A DNA stretch of 64,000 bases from Schistocephalus solidus (GCA_017591395.1 WEDG01002087.1:124001-188000); one strand, 5' to 3'; shown: positions 10,401 to 22,849, counted from the first letter of the stretch. Made by a program: numbers and translations. Notes: generated by a model not told the origin, from the sequence alone.

Positions 10401-12539
10401 CAATGCCATCGTCTTTGGTCGCTTCGCCTCACCTGACCTCAACAATCTTGTCAAAAAGCTATCGCCCAGACCTATGACTAATCACCTTCATGCACACGCA
10501 CACCAGGCGCAGTGACCTTGGCCGAAACCGAGTCTTGGTTTGACCATGACTCAGCGCGTACTGGTAAGTCGACACTGGAATAGGCGACGCGACGACGGAT
10601 TCCCACCCGCCGTCTTCGCAACCGCTTTTTGGCCTTTGTTTACCGGTGAACTGGAGCAATCTACACGCCTATCCGCGCAAGCTTCTGTCTGTTGATGACC
10701 ATCGTCCTCTTCACTTGGCCGAGATCCTGCAGAGGAGTCGGTTTCGGCGAGTGAGGCTGAAATTAGACTGAGTAATTTGCATGACTGATTTTAGGCATAG
10801 GATATCTCCTGCTTAGCGTGCAACTTCTCTAACCACTCAAGATAAATTCTGGTCGACTTTTGCTGATCTAGGCGTTTGAGATGGGGCTGTGACGCTTCAC
10901 CCATCTTCCTCTGTCCTAATCATCGCCAACGATGAAGACGACTTTTAAGTAGCAGGGATGGCATTGATAAAGCTTTGCGCATCAGCTTGTTCGAGCGTCT
11001 TTGGAGCGTAGTCACCTCTGCGCTCGCCAAGTCTGCCTTATGCACCCGAACTAGATCCTGTGCCTTTGTGTGGGCGCGTCCGCATCGTTGGGCTGATTAA
11101 AAACGCCTCCGGCCTAACCAAATGTTCAAAACGATTGTCGGGATGTCCACTTCTTGTATTGTCTTGGCACCGATGATGATGTCTGGATGCTAGGAGACTC
11201 TCCGGAGGCATCCCTAAATCTGCAAGCTAAAAAATCATTCACTTAACCTGTCACCCCGACAAGAGAGCTCTCCTTTCCTGATCACTACTTTTCTCCTGCA
11301 CTTAGAGTACAAGCTGTTGTTACATAGCTTGTTTGACGTACTATCACAATCACTAAATAATAAGGTTGCCAAATTGGTTGGCTGTCCTTATCAGGTGTCA
11401 GCCTAGCAGCAACTGAATACTATCCTCTATGTATTTTACTGTATAATCGAGGGATCGGAAAGCTTGTCTTGTTCAAAGCCTATCGTTAATGCAAAAGCGT
11501 GGCAATACGCAGCAAGGTGTTTCGACTTGCGAAAATCTATATTCAGGCAAAAAGGTTAGTATGCTTGAACTGAACTGATGCAGAATATGCATCGTGCCCT
11601 CACACTCCGTCATCCTCTGGGAAATTCTGCCGTTTCACTGAAGAGTTTTTGAGGTAAAGTGATCATCAAACCATGTATTTCCAAATCACACATCAGGGAA
11701 AACTCAGTTATTGGAAATTTTTTTACTGAGACAGCGAATACACATGCATTTCAGTGAACGGTTGCTGAAGGCGTTCTCACCAGGCCAGCGTCCTGGCGAC
11801 CCCTGTGTGAAGTTTGAATTGTTAGTTGGAACGTAAAGTGTGCACGGCTGCGACGACCAATCGATGAAGACAGAAATATCGACCGCGAAATGGTTTTGGT
11901 GAGCAGAAGGCTGATTTACGCGGCCCACGCAGTGCTTGACAGTTGTGCTAGGCCGACCAAACGCAGCACGCGTAAACGGCCGCGCTGACGACCGTAAGAC
12001 TGCTTCGGCCCCTTTGACAATCACGCCCGTCCAAGTGACACATTAGTTGTATACATCACTCGCATGGGCATGAAATGAAGTTCATTTGTCACGAATGACT
12101 CGCGTTTGCAAGTAGACTCTTCTTCTGGCATTAAGTAAATTTGGAATTTGCAGAAGGCGGAAGAAGTTTATTTCAGTGAATTTGAAGTCTAGGCTTTCAT
12201 AGTTTCAAGATTCTGTTAGCATAACCTGATATTTATTGTATTTATAGTATAATTAGTAAAAAGCTGCGAGATGTGTTTGTTTAAAGCTATAAACACTGTA
12301 GGTAGCTTTTACCGAGTATACGCGTCAATTGCATGAGACACTCTGAGCACTCCACCACGTGCGAAGTGACACATTTTCCTAAAAAATACATGAACATAGC
12401 TACAGTTTACTTATGGTCTGATGGAAAAATGCAAACTAACGAGAAATGAAAAGCAAATTATTCACAAAAACAGTACATGCAAGTGGTTACTCATCATGTG
12501 AGCCCTTATGCGTGTCCTTGGGAGCTTATCTTGACCTTT
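7441..12539. other. Five kilobases with no supported feature
   Basis: Moderately AT-rich, no repeat family I could pair with another part of the window, and no frame longer than about 106 codons. The 11704-12024 minus-strand frame has no domain. Confidence 0.45.
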
Positions 12540-12720
12540 AGAGGCAATCTTAAAAATCTTATTCCAATAGTGACTCTAACCTTAAAACGCCAACTTCAAC
12601 CTTCAAACCTTAGCGGTAATGCTAAATTTAACCCTTACCACAGAATCCGAACCTAGTACTCAAACCTCAAAACCCTGTACCCCAAATAATTAATCCTAAC
12701 TCTAACATTAAACGCTAGTG
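12540..12720 (-). repeat. Degenerate CTAACC-like tract (probable family G interior)
   Basis: Words such as CTAACCTT, AACCTTCAAACCTT, ACCCTTACC and CCTAACTCTAAC repeat over about 170 bp. No intact terminal repeats are seen, so this is a decayed interior. Confidence 0.45.
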
Positions 12721-12960
12721 TCTGCGTTAAAGTTGTGCAAGTGTTAACAAAACCCACCAAAGAAAACAAAATTAGCAGGCAAGTTTTACAATAACAGCAA
12801 CAGGCTGGGACTGCATACGATGCCATCGCTTCCCCACCCCACCCCAGGTCCCCATTTTATTGTCGGTTCGACCGTTGATTCCCACGACATTTACCTTTGT
12901 GCGACCTCCCCCCCCACAGGCTGGCGTACGAATGGTGGCTTGCACGTGAAGTAGTTTAAA

Positions 12961-13090
12961 ATGCCAGTAGAATAGGCAGATGAATATTGTTAGCAAAAAC
13001 AAGGGAGACTGCAATGGCCATTTCTTGCTTATTAGCCATCGTCAGCCAGACATACCCAACCCCAGGTGGCGCATCACCCGAGGATATTAA
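12961..13090 (-). mobile_element. Family A SINE, inserted in family F (first part)
   Basis: GAATAGGCAGATGAATATTG...GCAATGGCCATTTCTTGCTT...CCCCAGGTGGCGCATCACCC: tail side and body on the minus strand, broken off before the tRNA head. Confidence 0.65.
13007..13051 (-). ncRNA. Hammerhead motif, family A, weakened stem I
   Basis: CUGACGA and GAAA intact; stem III AUGGCCAU intact. Stem I GUCUGG/GCAGUC has two mismatches. Confidence 0.45.
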
Positions 13091-13185
13091 GCTGCCTATT
13101 CTACTACTAGCCGCTGTGTGACTGCAGGCGAGACTCGATAATGAGCCCCAAGGCGATCGGTGAGCGTTCATCAGCGAATGCACTA
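13091..13185 (+). mobile_element. Family A tail in opposite orientation
   Basis: CTGCCTATTCTACTACTAGCC, then GAGCCCCAAGG and GATCGGTGAGCGTTCATC on the plus strand, abutting the minus-strand part. Same fold-back arrangement as at 4570. Confidence 0.6.
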
Positions 13186-13761
13186 ACAATAGACTGACGC
13201 AACAACTACCGCACCTCAGCCGACTTTCATGACTAAGTCAAGAAGACCAGAGAGGGCGCAGATGGCGGGCGTGGCGTGAGCCTGCGTCTAGGCCTGCCAG
13301 CATGCACCTTCCTACGTGTGTGGCATTCGTTATGATTGCCTATATCTGGCCCTTGCATGGGCCCACCACATCTACCGCATCCGAATGTTTTTGTTAATGC
13401 CTAGGGAAGGGATGGGGAGTTAAGCCACCCACAAGAGGACTTCTAACGTCTTAGCCCTGAAATGCTTATCAATATTTAAGTTGGAGACAATTAACTCCTG
13501 TGAGCCAACGACTATTTCTACCAATAATAGACTTAATGTGGTGTCAGCTATTTTGCTATATTGTTATTTTTGTGGTTTCCTGAGTTAGAGTGTTGGTACC
13601 TTTCTGTAAACATTTCAGTGCCCATCTGAGCTGGAATGCGTACAGTTTGACGCAGTTCTCCCGCATCGGCAGTTTAAATAAGTCCCTATAATGTGCTTGT
13701 CTTCATTTATGCGCGCATCGTTAGTGTGTCTAGGTGAAAGACAGGTACAGGGAAATTGGGG

Positions 13762-14458
13762 AAGGATGCCTTGTATGGTCACCCAAACAGGACACGGAAA
13801 AGGAAACGTCCACAATACGTGTGGCTTTGCGCCAACTTCTAAGAAACTTATGTGTATGCTAAGGGTTAAGTTTTTTATGGTGTTAACTGCAACGTTAAGC
13901 TATAAGGTAGGGCTAAGATTATGAGTAAGGTGACAGTTTCGTTTTATGTTAAGGTTAGTGCCCCCTAAACGGGCCACGTGGTAGATGCGTTGGACCAACA
14001 CGGGGGCCACATCAGGGCACGACATGTGTTGTTCGGGTTGCGCTCCGCTTACAAATGCCGAACATGGGAGGTTTGGTGGCACACCTAGGGGCGGCTAGGA
14101 CTTAGGGGACCCGGCCGCGCCAGCCACCTGCGTCCTCTCTCGCCTCCGGTCTTCTTGACTCTGTCTTGACACCGGGCTCAGGTGGGGGAGGAGGAGAGAG
14201 TGCGGTAGCTGCAGCGCAAGTCTACTATCACTTTAAACTAAATCACGCGTAAGTTACCGTCCCTGCTCCACTTTCCCATGGAGCATGTGGTGGACATCGT
14301 CGGACTACGACGGTTGAACTGTCGTATGTTAAGGTTAGTGTTAGCGTTAAGACACGGGTATATTTATCCCTCCTGAAATTTACCATAAGGCCACCTATTT
14401 TAAGCGGGTGGGACTGTTTCTTTTACCGTGTCCTGTTTAGGCGACCATAAAAGGCCTC
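13762..14458 (+). mobile_element. Family G TIR element interrupted by family F
   Basis: Left end TGCCTTGTATGGTCACCC...GGACACGGAAAAGGAAACG; right end CTTTTACCGTGTCCTG...TAGGCGACCATAAAAGGC. A family F element with target-site duplication lies at 13961-14324; removing it and one TSD leaves about 317 bp. Confidence 0.75.
13961..14324 (+). mobile_element. Family F retroposon, complete, with 16-bp target-site duplication, nested in family G
   Basis: A 364-bp element running from CCCCCTAAACGGGCCACG to GACGGTTGAACTGTCG. It is flanked on both sides by TATGTTAAGGTTAGTG (13945-13960 and 14325-14340), a perfect 16-bp target-site duplication inside a family G element. It contains the CTCAGGTGGGGGAGG polypurine block and a TTTAAACTAAATCACGCG segment shared with LINE 3' units. 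There is no coding capacity. The + orientation is defined by analogy with the LINE 3' end. Confidence 0.85.
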
Positions 14459-16394
14459 GCTACCGGAAATTATGATGCTTAAGATTGATCCAAACTACCT
14501 GCCCTGTTTGTTAACGTCTAAATGTCGCCATTTAACAGCAAACGTTAACTTTTTCAATCACTTTATGCCAGCCTGCCACACTTGGACACGCCTAAGACCG
14601 ACACAAATCATCTGGCGACAACATCGTTCAGGCGCGAACTAAACTTTTCGCTTGACTGCTGACAAGCCCAGCTGCTATCTTGCCCATAAACAAACTCAGA
14701 ACGCAAAAAATCTCCCCTCTTCCACGCGCGTGTGTAAGCCTGGCAGATTTGTCTGTCAACGCCTACGGCGCCATCCACCTTCTCTTTTGCCAGTTTATAC
14801 AACCGCATCCCAGCCCAAAACTTCTTCCTCGGCCCAGCTTCCTTGCTCACTTCCGCCGTCTGCTCTTCCCTCCCGTCTCGCCTCTGTGGTCCGTTTCAGT
14901 TCAGACCCGCTTGGTGGCCGCTGGGCGCGGATTTTACTACGCAGCCACCGATTCGGACTATTCAAAGTGGCCGTAGTTCAAATAATGCACGTAGTAGCTC
15001 CTTTCGCGCGGTGATTGTGCATAAAAGCCGTCAGAGTTCGTGGTGAAGGCATGCGTTCATCATTGCTTGAACCGTGTTGTGCTGCTGTAGAGGAAGGGGA
15101 CGGAACGGGGAGGGCTAAATTGATTGAGATATCATCACCTGCGACCGACCAAAAAGGTGTCGCTCTGATTGGACAACCCCGTCCAGCTTTTAGGATCAGG
15201 GACACACTTGGCGCCGTGGCGGCCGATGAATGGTTATGTGAAGCTGAAGCCCCTATACATCCGAGCATGTCATTTATTCTCTTAGTCTAATCGACCGCCT
15301 GACCGAAGCGCAAGCTGCTACGATATCTGCATACCGAAAATAAATGAGTGTTGAGGACCTGTAATGGTAATTCAAGCCCATCTTGCCTGAGCTTGTTCGA
15401 ATCCAAACTTTTGGGTAGTGTTGACAATCATATCCGCGAATTTTTCAATTACGGAAAAACAACTGAATCTCCACGTATGAATAGTTTTTCTAACTTTTCA
15501 AAATACTGTGTGAAGTTAATTTTCCTCAGTATACTACAAAGATGAAGAGAAGATGCAACCGGTCTGTTGTTGGTTAAGCCAAAGTTGCTCGTTTGTTTGG
15601 AGTAATTAGAACAAGCAGTGTGATAGCTTATTAAAGCAGGAAAATTATGATTTTCGAGATGTGCATTGGGTAGATGACAAATTTCCGGATAGACATCTGT
15701 TCATACGCCAGTCAATGCTTAACTGCTCATTCGAGCATCATGTCACAGCAGACTAATGGTCGCGTAACTGATTAATTATGCGAAAATTAAGAACGTTATA
15801 CTGAACCTTCAGTCGCTCGCGGTAATCTAATCATTTCACCTCTAGTCGGCCCAAGAAATTCTGGTAAACTACAGATGAGATCATGGCTAACTAGTCTATT
15901 TTATCTGCTGTCCTACCTTATTATCGTCTTCCTCCCTACGCTAGCACCATCACGGCTACCACAACCACCACCGCTAGCTGTGTCGGTTTTTGTCACCTTA
16001 AGACTATTTTCCTCTTTTTTACCACCCCACCCCTCCCTTTATTATGCGAAATGAGATCCTAGTCGTTTTCGGTGTTAGCAAGGTCTACAATGCTCCCTGT
16101 TACAACGGCAGTCCTCCCTTCGGTGCGAGAATCCCGCTTCAATTTTCCTTGCGTACCCGTCTCCTTTCCCGTAATCATCTACCTTATGCCGTTATGCTGG
16201 CTGACTATGGTTATATGGACGAAGGATGCAGTTGAGTAAAGGGCGCATGCAGATTTAAAACACACAATGATAAACTTTCACTAAGTGTTGAAGATATGCG
16301 TTAGAGACCAAGTGGTGAAATGAAAATGCCTCAGCAGAAAAGTAGCCCAGTTGAGGCCAATGACCAAAGAGCCCGACTGCAGTGGGCCCTTAGC
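14459..16394. other. GC-richer patch without a supported gene
   Basis: 14640-15260 is richer in GC and CpG, has overlapping 60-120 codon frames on both strands and an inverted CCAAT-like TGATTGG at 15166. This could be a promoter-proximal region, but no exon is convincing. 15300-16390 shows nothing. Confidence 0.35.
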
Positions 16395-16735
16395 GTAAGG
16401 AGGCTTTTTATGGCCACCTGCACAGGAAACGGGAAAAGGAACCGCACACAATGTATGTGACAGTGGGCTAAATTCCAAGAAAATGATGTTTTGGCTTAAG
16501 GTAAGGGTGAAGGCTAATATTTGAGTTAGGTTTAACTTTACAGTGAAGGTCGGAGCTGGAATTAGGGTCATGATTAGGCTAAAGGTTTAGAGTCTCCTCC
16601 TGGTTAGACCTAGTGTTAGAATTAATTTCCCGGTATATTTACCCTTGTTGAAATTTACCGTACCACCACCTTTTTTCCTTGGGTGAGGCATTTCCTATTC
16701 CCGTATCCTGTTTAGGCGACCACACAAGGCATAGC
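16395..16735 (+). mobile_element. Family G TIR element
   Basis: Left end TTTTTATGGCCACCTGC with ACGGGAAAAGGAAC; right end TTCCTATTCCCGTATCCTG and TTTAGGCGACCACACAAGG. The interior has GGTTAGGTTTAACTT-type words and GTATATTTACCCTTGTTG. Confidence 0.65.
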
Positions 16736-18149
16736 TGCCGGCCTAAGGAATGGCTTTTATGGTTAAGGATGGTGGCTGATCCGGAACTGAGCATTCCAGT
16801 TCGTGACGCATATGCTTCCGAACTTAAACCATTTTAAAACCTTTTCTCTCGTCGTGGTATGCTGATGAATTTTTGGCTCCGTCCCTATCACCTGAGATCG
16901 TGAATGGAGCTCATTTGGCCGGAACACGGAGCAACCAATCTGCCAATTCCCTTTTCAGTGACACCCGGAGAGAAGGCAACTAGCGCACCAGAATGACTGA
17001 CACGCTGGTTGCCAAAATAGAGGGCCAAAAGAGGGCAGTTGTACGGCAGGGACACCTCAGAGGCAGTCAAGACGGGAAGGATGAATTGCCAGCGTCCACA
17101 CATTTTCACGGACACTGTTTATCCATGTAAAGATAATTGTGACACATTCTTTTTCAACATTACTTTTCAGGCGTAAATTTCGGGAAATCTTTTGTTGCGA
17201 CGTACGCGGATTTTGTTGAGGTATAAACATATTGGTATCAGTATATTGGAAACAGCCTGGACCTGTTAAAAGAGAATTGGATCATATTTGGTTAGGCTTG
17301 ATTGGGCCTATGAGTAGTGTAGATAACGCCCTTTGTTCATTTAAAATACCACCTTGAAAGTCACCTTAAGGTCCACCACTTGCCCAGTACCCGGAAGTAT
17401 TTTACGATTGAACTTCCGTTAGCTTATTTTCGACCCATGGTAGCGACTTAAGAACATGTTCAGTCGGCCAGGTTTACAACTACGGTTTGCGGGGCCCCAA
17501 TGTGCTTGCACCCGCATCCGCCTGCAAAATATATCCGTTCACACGCGCATCGGATCCACACCATTACATTATCCCATCTGATTGGCAGGTAGACAGTCAC
17601 AGGCGTTTTTGTAATTATCCTTTATTTCGAATATTTTTCAAGATTAACCAAATTTATGAATGAACTTACAGAAAGTTATGGGCTCTACCAAACAAATTCT
17701 AGTAAATAAATTAAACAAGTACAGCACTACGTTCCATGTTCCCCATTTTTAAACCACACTGTTTATTTTCTCTGATTCGAATGCCTCTGAATGGGACATT
17801 CTATCGTCCAAGAAGGCGAACATTGTGTTTTTCTCGTGTTCGATCTGTCAGATAACTTTCGTGTGTACCTCGTTCATAATATTGGTTTATAGGTTTTTTG
17901 AGTTTTCACGAAAATATCTGTAAAGACCGGTCCCTGTTTCATACAGCGTACAACGGCCAATTAGTAAAAATGTTCTGCAGCTTCAGACGGCTTAAGCTCT
18001 TATCTGTCCCCTGTGTGGAGCAAGCACATTTTACACGTAAATAGGTTTACGAATCATTGCTGTGAGTGGTTTTCGTAAGTTCACTAGGCTGGGTAGCCCT
18101 CGGTAGTCTATTCTAGATGTTAACATTCCCTCTCTCATTTTTTGTTTAG

Positions 18150-19466
18150 AATTTTGCATCTCAACCTGGATTATTCAACCGAACCCGAAGTGCACATTTT
18201 GGAGGATCCACAGCACCAGTATTCTGCTCACCTAAACGGTTTAGAGCATCAGTCAGAGCAGGTAGGTGCTGACGAACACGAATTCGCACTGACCGCGGAG
18301 GCCACCAAGAACTCCTCGGATATTCACGCCTCTCTCGAAGGCTCGAAACAGCATATTCTAGCAGACGAGAGACAGATCGAGAGTCAAGCTTTGGTAGAAG
18401 AGGCAATTGCAGACGCAGAGCAATCCCGTCTGAGGGAAGAGCCGCAGCAGGAGCATCAAGAAGGATCAGAGAACATTTTTTCACCCATCTCACCCTTCGG
18501 TCCCGGCATACCAGCGGTCGAGGAAGGTCTCCTGGAAAACGGAGCAGAGACTGAGCACGACTTGCCAGATCCACACTTGTCGGACAGCTTCCAAACAGAG
18601 GAGTTCCTGCAGGAGCCTCCCTCCGAGACCTTTAGTGGTTTTGAAGGCAAATCGCAGCCCGCCCCCGAGGCTCACACAACTGAGAAGGAGAAGGAAGAAC
18701 CTGTCTGTGAGCACCATTCACAGTCACCTTCGCGAGGAAACTCACAAGTCTCTGAGCCAGAAGACATTCAGCTGATACCTCCAGAAGGTGGTATTTCTCA
18801 AGATCTTTATCAGCAAAAGGAGGAGGAGTTCGTAGCCTCGTCGGACTTACCTACAAAGAACAGCATACACGAAAACGAAGAGGACGAGAAAAAAGAGGAG
18901 CCGACCGAGCCAGAACACGAGACATTTGAACAGCAGCAGCATTTTGGCGCCGAAATTGAAGAGATTCCACCAGCGCCGCTGGTCTCTGCTCCGATAATTC
19001 TTGCAGCCGATTGCGAAGCGACACCCGAGGCTCCACCACTCGAAGAGGTTGAACACACTTTCGGGGAGGAGGGGGAAACCAGCACAAACAAGCCAAGCGA
19101 AATGGCTTCTGTCGAGTTTGTCAACGAAGGCCATCGTTACGTTCCCGAACACTGTGGTCCTGAGGCCTACGACCACGCCCACCATGAGCGGGCTCCAGGG
19201 GATGAAGTGGAACACTATGAACTGGGCCCAGCGATCGAGCATCCTCAGGTGGCTGAGCCCTGCAACGCCACTACGCAGGCCATAGCAATCAACGAGGCCC
19301 TGCCCATGCCGGTACCGGTCTATCAAGCGCAGTTCGAACCCCACTCTTTTGGAATACTAACGCTCCTGGATGCACCGCGGGAACATGAGGGCTATCAAGT
19401 TGAGGAGAAGGAGGAGGGAGGACACAAGACCTTCCAGGATATTCGCCAAGACCTGGAAAAACGAAA
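18150..19466 (+). CDS. Long internal exon of an unrecognised acidic, disordered protein
   Basis: A 439-codon open stretch lies between a strong acceptor (CTCTCTCATTTTTTGTTTAG, ending 18149) and a strong donor (CGAAA|GTGAGT, exon end 19466). Its length is a multiple of three, so the exon is symmetric (it starts with the last base and ends with the first two bases of a codon) and could be skipped without shifting frame. The product is very rich in Glu, Pro, His, Gln and Ser (for example EEEFVASSDLP, EEDEKKEEPTEPEHE, QQQHFG). It has no predicted membrane segment or globular domain I recognise, and ends in a basic-acidic helix (TFQDIRQDLEKRK). Composition and GC are clearly coding-like compared with the flanks. 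No initiator methionine is needed because it is internal; upstream and downstream exons were not found. If the donor is not used, the frame stops immediately at 19468-19470. Function unknown; a cytoskeletal or scaffold-type linker is a guess only. Confidence 0.6.
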
Positions 19467-20416
19467 GTGAGTTCGGATTGTATTCCTCCTCGAAAAGCAC
19501 TTTAACCCTCTTGATCGCTTTTGACGCTCCCTGTTTCCTGAGAGTAACTCTCTGTCTGATACAATATTACACATTTCAGTATCTGCAAAGGCTCCAGTTG
19601 AGACCACCAGGTTATTTCTACCAGTGTTTTGTTGAAAATAATTATTCAAGAAATCAAGGAGATCAACACAAATGGAAGGTTCGACACGCTCCTGTGACTA
19701 CTATTATTCAAAGCGAAATAAAAGAACTGTTGTAGCCGATTGAAACGGTAAACCTTTAGTGGCTTATTCATAATCGTTTTTAGCTAGCTGCGCTGACAAC
19801 TTCACACATAAACCTCTCATATGGTACACAGATTAGACACGATTCAATGCAAAATTTGTCCACCTTGAAAAGGGTGCTCACTGATCTGTTTGGTGTTCCG
19901 CAGCAGCAAACTCGCTCTGGTGTTCTCTAGGAATAAGCCTACTCCCCGCTTCTGCTGAGCCAACTATGTTATTCTTAGCTTGGTCGCTTCCGGTCTGCCA
20001 GGTTCTCTCCTCTCTGTAATCCCTGCAATCAGATAACGAGTCTGTCTGCTCCCAGAACACAACACAAGCCTGCGTGCATTTACTCCTCCATTAACATCGT
20101 TATCTATTTAAAGTAATGCCAACGAGGTACGCTGGCCAATTATGTAATTTTGCCTATTACATGCAGTGTATGAGGGCTCACACCACGTTCAACACTGCAA
20201 TCAATCTGCTTTTCGTTTGGCTTGCCGTATACCTATCGCTGGTATAAGAGAAGGAAGTATTTTCTGGCCCTAATTCGCTGCTCCGTGGCATCCGTATAAA
20301 AAATATACACGCTCTCAAACCCCCATACTGCTGCGAAGAAGTAAGAATTATGTATACGTTAAAAATATTTAAATAAATCTGTTATACAATGTGGACTTTC
20401 TGATGACATCCTGAAA

Positions 20417-20699
20417 ATGCTCTATGGTTAGAGCGTTTGACTTCTGATCAACAGGTTGTGGGTTCGAGCCTCGGGTTGGGCACCACCTGGGGTTGTGTGG
20501 GACTGACTGATGAGGGCTAATGAGCCAGAAATGGCCACTCCAGTCTCCATTTTCTTTGTCTGCGTGGTTCATCTGCCTCTACTACTACTACTACTACTAG
20601 CCACTGTGTGGCTACTGGAGGGACTTGAGAATGAGCCCCAAAGCAGAGCGGGACGAGTGAGTTCCGATAACGATCAGTGAGCATTCATCAACGAGTGTC
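20417..20699 (+). mobile_element. Family A SINE, single near-complete copy
   Basis: Order on the plus strand: head (GGTTAGAGCGTTTGACTTC, B box GGTTCGAGCC), body with hammerhead block 20501-20545, (CTA)n 20576-20599, then the tail AGCCACTGTGTGGCTACTGG...GCATTCATCAACGAGTG. This copy defines the family order. Confidence 0.8.
20501..20545 (+). ncRNA. Hammerhead motif, family A
   Basis: GACUGA-CUGAUGA, stem II GGCU/AGCC with loop AAUG, GAAA, stem III AUGGCCAC, stem I CCAGUC. The 16.1 position is C here (ACUCC), so A15.1-U16.1 is lost and cleavage would be impaired. Confidence 0.5.
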
Positions 20700-21284
20700 A
20701 AACATGTCATTAGTTGTAGTGAAACTGTTGCTAAAAATGATCTTTAAAATCTTTAAATAAAATTTAAATGTCAATTCAGTAAGAAGTTGTATATAAAGGA
20801 GCTTAACTGTCACGGCATGCAAAATTTTGTGCCCTCGATGGCTTATAGCTATCTTCGTTACTCAGTCGGATTTAAAATTGAGGGCCATACTGTAATGGTT
20901 CCCTTGCAACTCTCATTTGCATGAGAATCGAGAAAGGAGATTTCTGTGGAGTTACGGGTCACTAGTGTGTGACACGCATAAATGTGACCTAGATCTCGTC
21001 ATTCGAGGTAAAGTGCTGTCACTGAGAAAAGAAAAAGATTTATCGTGTGAATTTTTGAGACTGATTCCACGGGTCGAAGGTCAAGTTTCATGCAAGAGAC
21101 GCAAAATCCATTCAACTGACTGACTAACGTTTCCCATGCGTTTAAAAGTGAAGATGACCCGCAGTTTAATAAACTACTGCTCGCAGACACTGCCTTTCTC
21201 TGTCTTTCTTGCTTCTATCTACTGATCTTCACTTCGCATATTTTCTGCTGTTTTTAATACATGCATAAATATATAGGTGAATTC

Positions 21285-21680
21285 CCTAGCCCTAATCGCT
21301 GTGTGACTGCCTCTGGGGGGTGCTACATTAAGCCACAAAGCGCAACAGAACGAATTTGTCCTGTCAACGCACATCCAGGATATTTAATCTTCCCGACCAC
21401 AACAGAAAAGAAAATGGGTCCGTGGCTGAATTGGTAGATCGTTGGATTTTCAAACGCTCGGTGACTAAAGAACGTGGGCTCTAATCTCATGTCCTGCGAA
21501 GCTACGTTTGATTTAGCCTGGCTGACGACGACGTCCCGGACTCCAGAAATGGCAGTCACAGTTTCCCTCGTCATTTTCAGTCTCCTTATTCTACTAGTCG
21601 CCTGCGCGTTCTATATTGAGGCCAAAATCACAATGGGGTGAGTGTGTTCTCTAAATCAATCAGTGAACGCACTTCCAGCA
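21285..21680 (+). mobile_element. Family A SINE, diverged tail plus a following unit
   Basis: A tail (CGCTGTGTGACTGCC...GAACGAATTTGTCCTG, 21285-21370) is followed by a head (GGGTCCGTGGCTGAATTGG, 21417), a body with GGCTGACGACGACG, and another tail (TATTCTACTAGTCGCC). Strongly diverged and probably old. Confidence 0.5.
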
Positions 21681-22849
21681 TGCATGTGTATATAGTCTTC
21701 AAATTCTAGATAAATTTGCAAAGGAATGAAACAGTCCCATTCTCCTGTTTTTTACCAAGCTTAGTATTACATAAGGGAAGTGTCGACTTGAATATTTTAA
21801 TGTTCAAATGTATTTTTTTCCCGAGAGTTGAACTGGAGTTTTCTCCGGATAATGTGGTTGAGTGGGCTAAACACTTACAAGACCTGTCAGACCGAGAAAC
21901 CCCGATGAGCAGGCGTTTTGCCAGCATAGCGTGTTGCTCGCTGTGCTTAGTGTAAATTACGTTTACGTGTAAGTCGTCGATCACCTTAACTCAAGGTTAT
22001 GCATGCTTCCTGCTGTCAAGTTTTTGCCTATGAACAAAGATAAGTTTGGTTTGTTTTTTTTACCTGATGCAAGTAACAAAAAGGCCTCCTGGGCAGTTTT
22101 TTTATTTTTAAACTTGTATATATTTACTAGACTACTTTTTTGCCTCGCATGCTTTAGGTGACAATTTCAAGTGATGGCCGGCCACGAAGAGTGCCTAGGC
22201 GAATATTGTAGATCGGTATATCATGAAGACTTTGATGATACTGTTTACAGTTTTTCTGCACTAAATACCTCCGTCATCCGATTAAGTCATGCTGCTATGT
22301 ACTCGCATTCTTCCTACGCGTTGTACGGCCGCCAATTGAGTACATGCCCTCCGATGTTATGAGCTGCCATCTTACCCCATACTTCTTCTGTGGAGCACAG
22401 TTCAGGCTTTAATCATGGCGTATTTTATAGTACACTTAACACTAATTCCCAGACCTCGATGAATCCTCCCCATCTTACCAGCATGGCATTCAAGGCACCA
22501 CGTTCCAAAATCCCTTGTCAACTAACGTCATTGTTTACTCTCATGATTCATGACAGTGCACCCTGATATTCTACAAAACCTCTAAGTACTTCCGACAGAT
22601 TCTTTGTTCGTTTCATTTAAAGTGGCAGAGGTAAGAGCGAAGCGCAATCCAAGGCACCCACTATTGCTATCGCCCTCTCCAGACGGCCCAGCGCCTTCTA
22701 CCGCTTCACAAAATTGATCCAGAACTTCCGTCATTTTACTGCGAAATTAACAAGTCTGCAGTTGCGTGATAATACACAAAAACCTTATCACATTTAACAT
22801 TCCCATGAACTTACGTCGTGGCCTGGAAGTCTGTCAGCTGACTGGCTAA

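Larger units (their letters stand above)
12860..13390 (-). mobile_element. Family F retroposon, old copy split by a family A insertion
   Basis: The left part (12860-12960) has GTCGGTTCGACCGTTGA and GTAGTTTAAAATGCCAGTAG. The right part (13196-13390) resumes with CTACCGCACCTCAGCC and GTCAAGAAGACCAG and runs to CACATCTACCGCATCC. A family A element occupies 12961-13195 between them. Confidence 0.65.

Noticed and set aside
18161..19344. Several long minus-strand frames opposite the acidic exon
   Set aside because: Shadows of the plus-strand coding bias; they have no independent splice sites or domains.
21716..21955. 79-codon frame with VELEFSPDNVVEWAKHLQDLSD
   Set aside because: Looks mildly protein-like, but no family is recognised and splice support is weak.
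22171..22362. 63-codon frame starting MAGHEECLGEYC after an acceptor-like CTTTAG
   Set aside because: Short, no domain and no donor; the upstream pyrimidine tract could be chance.
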